64,000 nt of DNA. Source: Verrucomicrobiaceae bacterium (GTDB lineage: Bacteria; Verrucomicrobiota; Verrucomicrobiia; Verrucomicrobiales; Akkermansiaceae). Numbering within the stretch: the stretch's first letter is position 1; each line of letters begins with the position of its first letter. Below the pieces are notes generated by a model that was given only the letters and a program-made list of their open reading frames with translations, was not told where the DNA came from and made no database searches. Where the stretch lies: assembly GCA_027486655.1 (NCBI GenBank), contig JAIXOR010000034.1, forward strand, positions 1-64,000, written 5' to 3'. The position numbers and the translations under genes are program-made. Positions 59,890 to 64,000 of this stretch are shown here, piece by piece.

Positions 59890-60545
59890 ACCCGCACGTA
59901 TGTTCCGACTCCACGGCCATGACCTCGTCGCCATCCATCCGCCTCCTCATCATCGACGATCACGCCGTCGTCCGCGAGGGACTTGAAGCGATGCTCGGCG
60001 TGGATCCCTGCTTTGCCGAGATCGCCACCGCCGCTTCCACCGAGGAAGGCGTGCAGGCCTGCCGGGACTTTCATCCGGACGTGATCCTTCTGGACCTGCG
60101 CATGCCCGAGTGCGATGGATTCAGCGCCTTGGAAATCATCCATCGCCAATGGCCGTCCATCCGCATCCTGGTCCTCTCGGCAGGTGCGACCGCGGCAGAG
60201 GTGAAACTCGTCAAACGCAATGGCGCATCCGGCTATCTGAGCAAATCGGTGGACCGCGCCTCGCTGCTGGCTGCGATCCGCACCGTGGCTGCGGGCGAGA
60301 TGATCTTTCCCCGCGACCCGGTTCCGAAGGCGGGTGATGCGCCGCAGTTGAGCGCCCGCGAACTTGAAGTGCTGAGACATCTCGGCCGCGGCCTGTCCAG
60401 TCAGGAACTTGGCGTGGTGCTCGGCATCAGCCCGGAGACCGTGAAGAGCCACATCAAGGCGATCTTCCAGAAGCTCACCGTCACGGACCGCGCGGAAGCC
60501 GTTTCACGTGCCTACGAACTCGGCTTGCTCGGCGTGGACCGTTGA
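59886..60545 (+). CDS. NarL/FixJ-family response regulator with LuxR HTH
   Basis: 219 aa; IRLLIIDDHAVVREGLEAMLGVDP; LSARELEVLRHLGRGLSSQELGVVLGISPETVKSHIKAIFQKLTVTDRAEAV; ATGA overlap with the kinase. Confidence 0.95.
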   Translation: MNPHVCSDSTAMTSSPSIRLLIIDDHAVVREGLEAMLGVDPCFAEIATAASTEEGVQACRDFHPDVILLDLRMPECDGFSALEIIHRQWPSIRILVLSAGATAAEVKLVKRNGASGYLSKSVDRASLLAAIRTVAAGEMIFPRDPVPKAGDAPQLSARELEVLRHLGRGLSSQELGVVLGISPETVKSHIKAIFQKLTVTDRAEAVSRAYELGLLGVDR

Positions 60546-60562
60546 CGCCACCCATTTGCAAA

Positions 60563-60580
60563 ATCCCTCATCCGGGGGAT
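60563..60580. promoter_or_regulatory. imperfect palindrome ATCCCTC-ATCC-GGGGGAT upstream of GH106-like gene
   Basis: Same architecture as 43246-43263, 62 bp before the 60643 start codon. Confidence 0.45.
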
Positions 60581-60642
60581 GGGGCGGATCCATCCGCAAC
60601 CCTAGGTTCGGGTCTGTCCCAATCACCGAACCATCGTTTCTC

Positions 60643-63600
60643 ATGAACCTCCGGTCCTGCTTCAGCCAAGTTTCCGCCCTTGTTGTCTGTGTGGCGGCCC
60701 TTCATGCCGCGGACAGCGATCCCTCGAAGACTCCGCCACCACCCGCCGGTTCCATCGGCTTTGCGGACCGCTCGCCGGATCTCGACGTGCTTCCGGGTTT
60801 CCGCAATCCGCCGCCGGGTTTCGGCATCGTTCCGTTCTACTGGTGGCTGGGCGACACGCTGACCAAGGAGCGCCTGGCCTGGCAGCTCGAACAGATGAAG
60901 GGCATGGGCGTGGCGGGATATCAGATCAACTACGCGCACTCCGCCAAAGGCGGCCGCAGTTTCGGATTCACCTATCCAAGCGATCCGGCGATCTTCTCGA
61001 AGGACTGGTGGGATCTGGTCGGCTGGTTCAAGGATGAAGCGAAAAAACAGGGTGCGGGGATCAGCCTGAGCGATTACACGCTCGGCTTCGGCCAAGGCTA
61101 CATGGTGGATGAACTGCTGCGTGATCATCCGGAGGTCATGGGCATGGAGCTGCGCATGGGAAAGGATGGCAAAGTGACGGCGGTCACCGTGCCATGGTCG
61201 CTCAATCCGATGCACCCGATGTCCGGCAAGTGGTATGCGGAGCGTTTCTTCGGCCAGTTTGAAAAACGTTTCCCCGGAGAAGGGGGGAGGGGCCTGAACT
61301 TCTTCTTCTCGGACGAACTCGGCTTCGGCGTGAGCGGAAGGTTGTGGTCCAGGGAATTCGCAGGCGAGTTCCTCAAGCGGAAGGGATATGACATCACTCC
61401 GGAACTGGCCGCGCTCTTCAAGGACATCGGACCGCGCACGCCGAAGGTCCGGATGGACTATTATGACGTCCTCTCCGCACTGAGCGAAGAGGGCTTCTTC
61501 AAGCCGGTCTTCGACTGGCACCAGCAACGCGGCATGATCATGGGCTGCGACCACGGCGGCCGGGGCAGGCGCGTGGATGAGTTCGGCGACTACTTCCGCA
61601 CCCAGCGCTGGAATCAGGGGCCCGGGGCCGATCAACCCCGTCTCGGCAAGGACCTGATCAAGGCGAAGGTCGCCGCATCGATCGCTCATCTCTACGATCG
61701 GCCGCGCGTGTGGCTGGAGGGATTCTACAGCAGCGGATGGGGCACTTCGTCCGCCGGGCTGGTGGATGCCACGCTTGCGAACTACGCCATGGGCTTCAAT
61801 CTGTTAGGTCTGCACGGGATGTATTACTCCACCCATGGCGGTTGGTGGGAATGGGCGCCGCCGGACAACACTTTCCGCATGCCCTATTGGAAGCATCTGC
61901 GCGCCTTCATGGATTGCCAGCAGCGCCTCGCCTATCTGCTCAGCCAGGGCCATTACCGCTGCGATGTGGCCATCCTCTATCCGGTTTCCCCGGTGGATGC
62001 CGGCATGGATGGCAAAAAATCGGTGGATACGGCCTTCGGAACGGCGCGTGCCATTTATAACAAGGGCGTGGACTTCGATTTCATGGATTTCCAATCGCTC
62101 GACCGCGCGAGGATCGTTGGCAGTGAATTGCATGTGACCGGGAATGTTTACAAGGTGCTCATCCTCCCCGCGATGAAGGCGCTGCGGCATCCCACCTTGC
62201 GGAAGGCTCTGGAGTTCAAGCGTGCCGGCGGCGTGGTGTTGGCGGTGGGTGCGGTGCCCGAGGTGAGCGACCGGATCGGCCGCGATGATCCGGAGGTGGC
62301 GGCGATGGTGAAGGAGTTGTTTCCCGCCGGTCCGCTGGCCAGCGAGTCGCAGGTGCTCCCGGCCATTCCTTTCCGGGACTACGAAGGCCCCGGCATGGTG
62401 CAACACCGCAGGATCGGCCCTCGGGACGTGTATGCGATCTACGACGCGCCGAAGAACAGCGAGTGTTTTTTCCGCGCCACCGGCAGTGTCGAGTGGTGGG
62501 ACCCGTGGAGCGGGCAAACCCGGCCGCTGGAGGTCGTTTCACAGGATGCCAAGGGCACGAGACTGCGGCTTCCTCTAACGGAAAAGGAAATGCAGGTGAT
62601 CGTCTTCAGCCCCGGCCGGGCAGTCATCGCCGCGCCCGCCACCACTCCTGAAACGCCTTCCGCGCTTGCTTTGGAGGGCGATTGGGAGTTCGAGTTGGCA
62701 CCCACCCTCGACAACCGCTTCGGCGACTTCCATTGGCCGCCGACCCGGCAACTCATTGGTGCCGAGGCACGGCGTTTGAGATACGCCGAGGAAACCAGCG
62801 CCAACCCCGGTTGGGAGAAGCCGGGCCTCGATGATGGCAAGTGGCGGGAAGTCACCTGCGGTTTTGGTCCGCGCTTTTGGAAACTGGGCCCGCTGCCTGC
62901 GGGTGCCGATGCCGATGCGGCCTTGGCATCGCTCAAGTCGGTCGATCCATCGGTTCCCGTGCGAATCGGCGGCCGCGAGTATGCTTGGTCGCCCTATGAG
63001 TTTTCCTGGCGCTTCGGCATCGAGGGCGACTGCGGGTCACAGGGTTATCACGGACTGAAGATCCAGGTGGGTGACGACCTCATCGGTCTCGGTCAGATGA
63101 GTCATGGCCACCCCGCCTGTTCGCGGGTCGCGGAGAAAGAGGGCAGCCGTTACTACCTCTGGACCTCCGTGGCCTCGGCAAAGGCCGCCACAGTCCCGCT
63201 GTCCAAAGGCGGGATGCTGCCGGTGAAGGCATGGCTCGATGGCAAGCCCCTCGATGTTTCCTCCAGATCCGCGGCACTCCGCTCCGGTGCGAATCCGCTC
63301 CTGCTGCGATACGACAAGCCCGGTCGTGGCTGGTTTGTCTTTGGCAGTGAAGCGCCTGCGGAGGAATCCCCGTTCTCTTCCGCCGCGAAGTGGATCTGGC
63401 TGCCCGGCGATAAGGAGGGCGTGGCGAAGCGTTACTTCCGCAAGGAGTTCACGCTTCCCTCCTTGCCCGAAAGTGCGCGGCTCCATGTCACCTGCGACAA
63501 CGGATACACGGTCCGCATCAATGGCGCGGTGATCGGCAGCGGCGATGACTGGAAACAGATCGGGCGTTATCCTGTGGCCGCCAACCTGAAAGTCGGTGGC

Positions 63601-64000
63601 AACCTCATCGAGGTCGAGGCCCGCAATGGCGGGGGCGATGGCGCGCTCGTGGTGGAGATCGCGGCGACGCTTGCCGATGCGAGCGTGCTGCGGATCGGCA
63701 GCGATGCCTCGTGGATGGCTGCTCCGGATCCGAACAAGGGCTGGCGGGAAGCCAGGGTGGTCGCCGAATACGAGGGCAGCCTCTGGGTGAAACACGAGCA
63801 GGGGCCGCCGCGTGTGGTGGAATCGAAGGCGGCGGATGGCGATGGCTCGATGCCATGGAACCGCGACCTTGCTTCACGGTGGTTCAAGGATGGCAGGCGG
63901 CTTGAGTTCGACACCCGTCCGCAGGTGGCGAAGCCTGCGGGATGGTATCGTTTCACCGCGCCACCCGGCTTGCGTGGCATGGAGATCCCCTGCGGGCGTG
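60643..64000 (+). CDS. GH106-like (alpha-L-rhamnosidase-type) glycoside hydrolase, 3' end outside window
   Basis: MNLRSCFSQVSALVVCVAALHAADSDPSK...FGIVPFYWWLGDTLTKERLAWQLEQMKGMGVAGYQINYAHS; NFFFSDELGFGVSGRLWSREFAGEFLKRKGYDITPELAALF. Not in the supplied ORF list, apparently because no stop occurs before the window end. Confidence 0.85.
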   Translation, partial: MNLRSCFSQVSALVVCVAALHAADSDPSKTPPPPAGSIGFADRSPDLDVLPGFRNPPPGFGIVPFYWWLGDTLTKERLAWQLEQMKGMGVAGYQINYAHSAKGGRSFGFTYPSDPAIFSKDWWDLVGWFKDEAKKQGAGISLSDYTLGFGQGYMVDELLRDHPEVMGMELRMGKDGKVTAVTVPWSLNPMHPMSGKWYAERFFGQFEKRFPGEGGRGLNFFFSDELGFGVSGRLWSREFAGEFLKRKGYDITPELAALFKDIGPRTPKVRMDYYDVLSALSEEGFFKPVFDWHQQRGMIMGCDHGGRGRRVDEFGDYFRTQRWNQGPGADQPRLGKDLIKAKVAASIAHLYDRPRVWLEGFYSSGWGTSSAGLVDATLANYAMGFNLLGLHGMYYSTHGGWWEWAPPDNTFRMPYWKHLRAFMDCQQRLAYLLSQGHYRCDVAILYPVSPVDAGMDGKKSVDTAFGTARAIYNKGVDFDFMDFQSLDRARIVGSELHVTGNVYKVLILPAMKALRHPTLRKALEFKRAGGVVLAVGAVPEVSDRIGRDDPEVAAMVKELFPAGPLASESQVLPAIPFRDYEGPGMVQHRRIGPRDVYAIYDAPKNSECFFRATGSVEWWDPWSGQTRPLEVVSQDAKGTRLRLPLTEKEMQVIVFSPGRAVIAAPATTPETPSALALEGDWEFELAPTLDNRFGDFHWPPTRQLIGAEARRLRYAEETSANPGWEKPGLDDGKWREVTCGFGPRFWKLGPLPAGADADAALASLKSVDPSVPVRIGGREYAWSPYEFSWRFGIEGDCGSQGYHGLKIQVGDDLIGLGQMSHGHPACSRVAEKEGSRYYLWTSVASAKAATVPLSKGGMLPVKAWLDGKPLDVSSRSAALRSGANPLLLRYDKPGRGWFVFGSEAPAEESPFSSAAKWIWLPGDKEGVAKRYFRKEFTLPSLPESARLHVTCDNGYTVRINGAVIGSGDDWKQIGRYPVAANLKVGGNLIEVEARNGGGDGALVVEIAATLADASVLRIGSDASWMAAPDPNKGWREARVVAEYEGSLWVKHEQGPPRVVESKAADGDGSMPWNRDLASRWFKDGRRLEFDTRPQVAKPAGWYRFTAPPGLRGMEIPCGR

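Overview
GC-rich bacterial window, most likely Verrucomicrobia (inferred from PATR proteins, PEP-CTERM, XylR/AraC regulators, FecR-LamG and NarL-type sensor kinases; no rRNA or tRNA was recognised to confirm it). The left edge has a truncated REP-associated Y1 transposase, a five-gene ABC/HlyD/NUDIX/TolC operon on the minus strand, a Cys/Met PLP enzyme, a methyltransferase and a coding-poor stretch. From about 10 kb to the end, the window is a polysaccharide-degradation region. A roughly 24-kb colinear minus-strand block is headed by an ECF sigma factor and a FecR/LamG protein. It contains a 3295-aa GH16 + HYR + GH29 + PATR giant, then GH16, Gfo/Idh, GH29, a GH106-like enzyme and two GH43-like enzymes. 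Two further PATR proteins, an AraC/XylR regulator and a GH43-like enzyme follow. On the plus strand are a ~2558-aa pectinesterase + pectate lyase + PATR giant, two paralogous histidine kinase/response regulator pairs flanking another PATR protein, and a GH106-like enzyme running off the window. The observations most worth checking are: (1) a C-terminal region shared by five otherwise different secreted proteins, a candidate sorting or anchoring signal; (2) a duplicated ~1.6-kb tail in adjacent genes, plus internal fusion scars in the giants; (3) a CCCCC-N4-6-GGGGGAT palindrome upstream of three polysaccharide genes; (4) the heptamer TCTAACA/TGTTAGA, strongly recurrent in the two giant genes in several reading frames and both orientations; (5) duplicated sensor kinases with what look like tandem OB-fold repeats as the sensor. 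All calls are from reading the sequence and translations; no database search was run.
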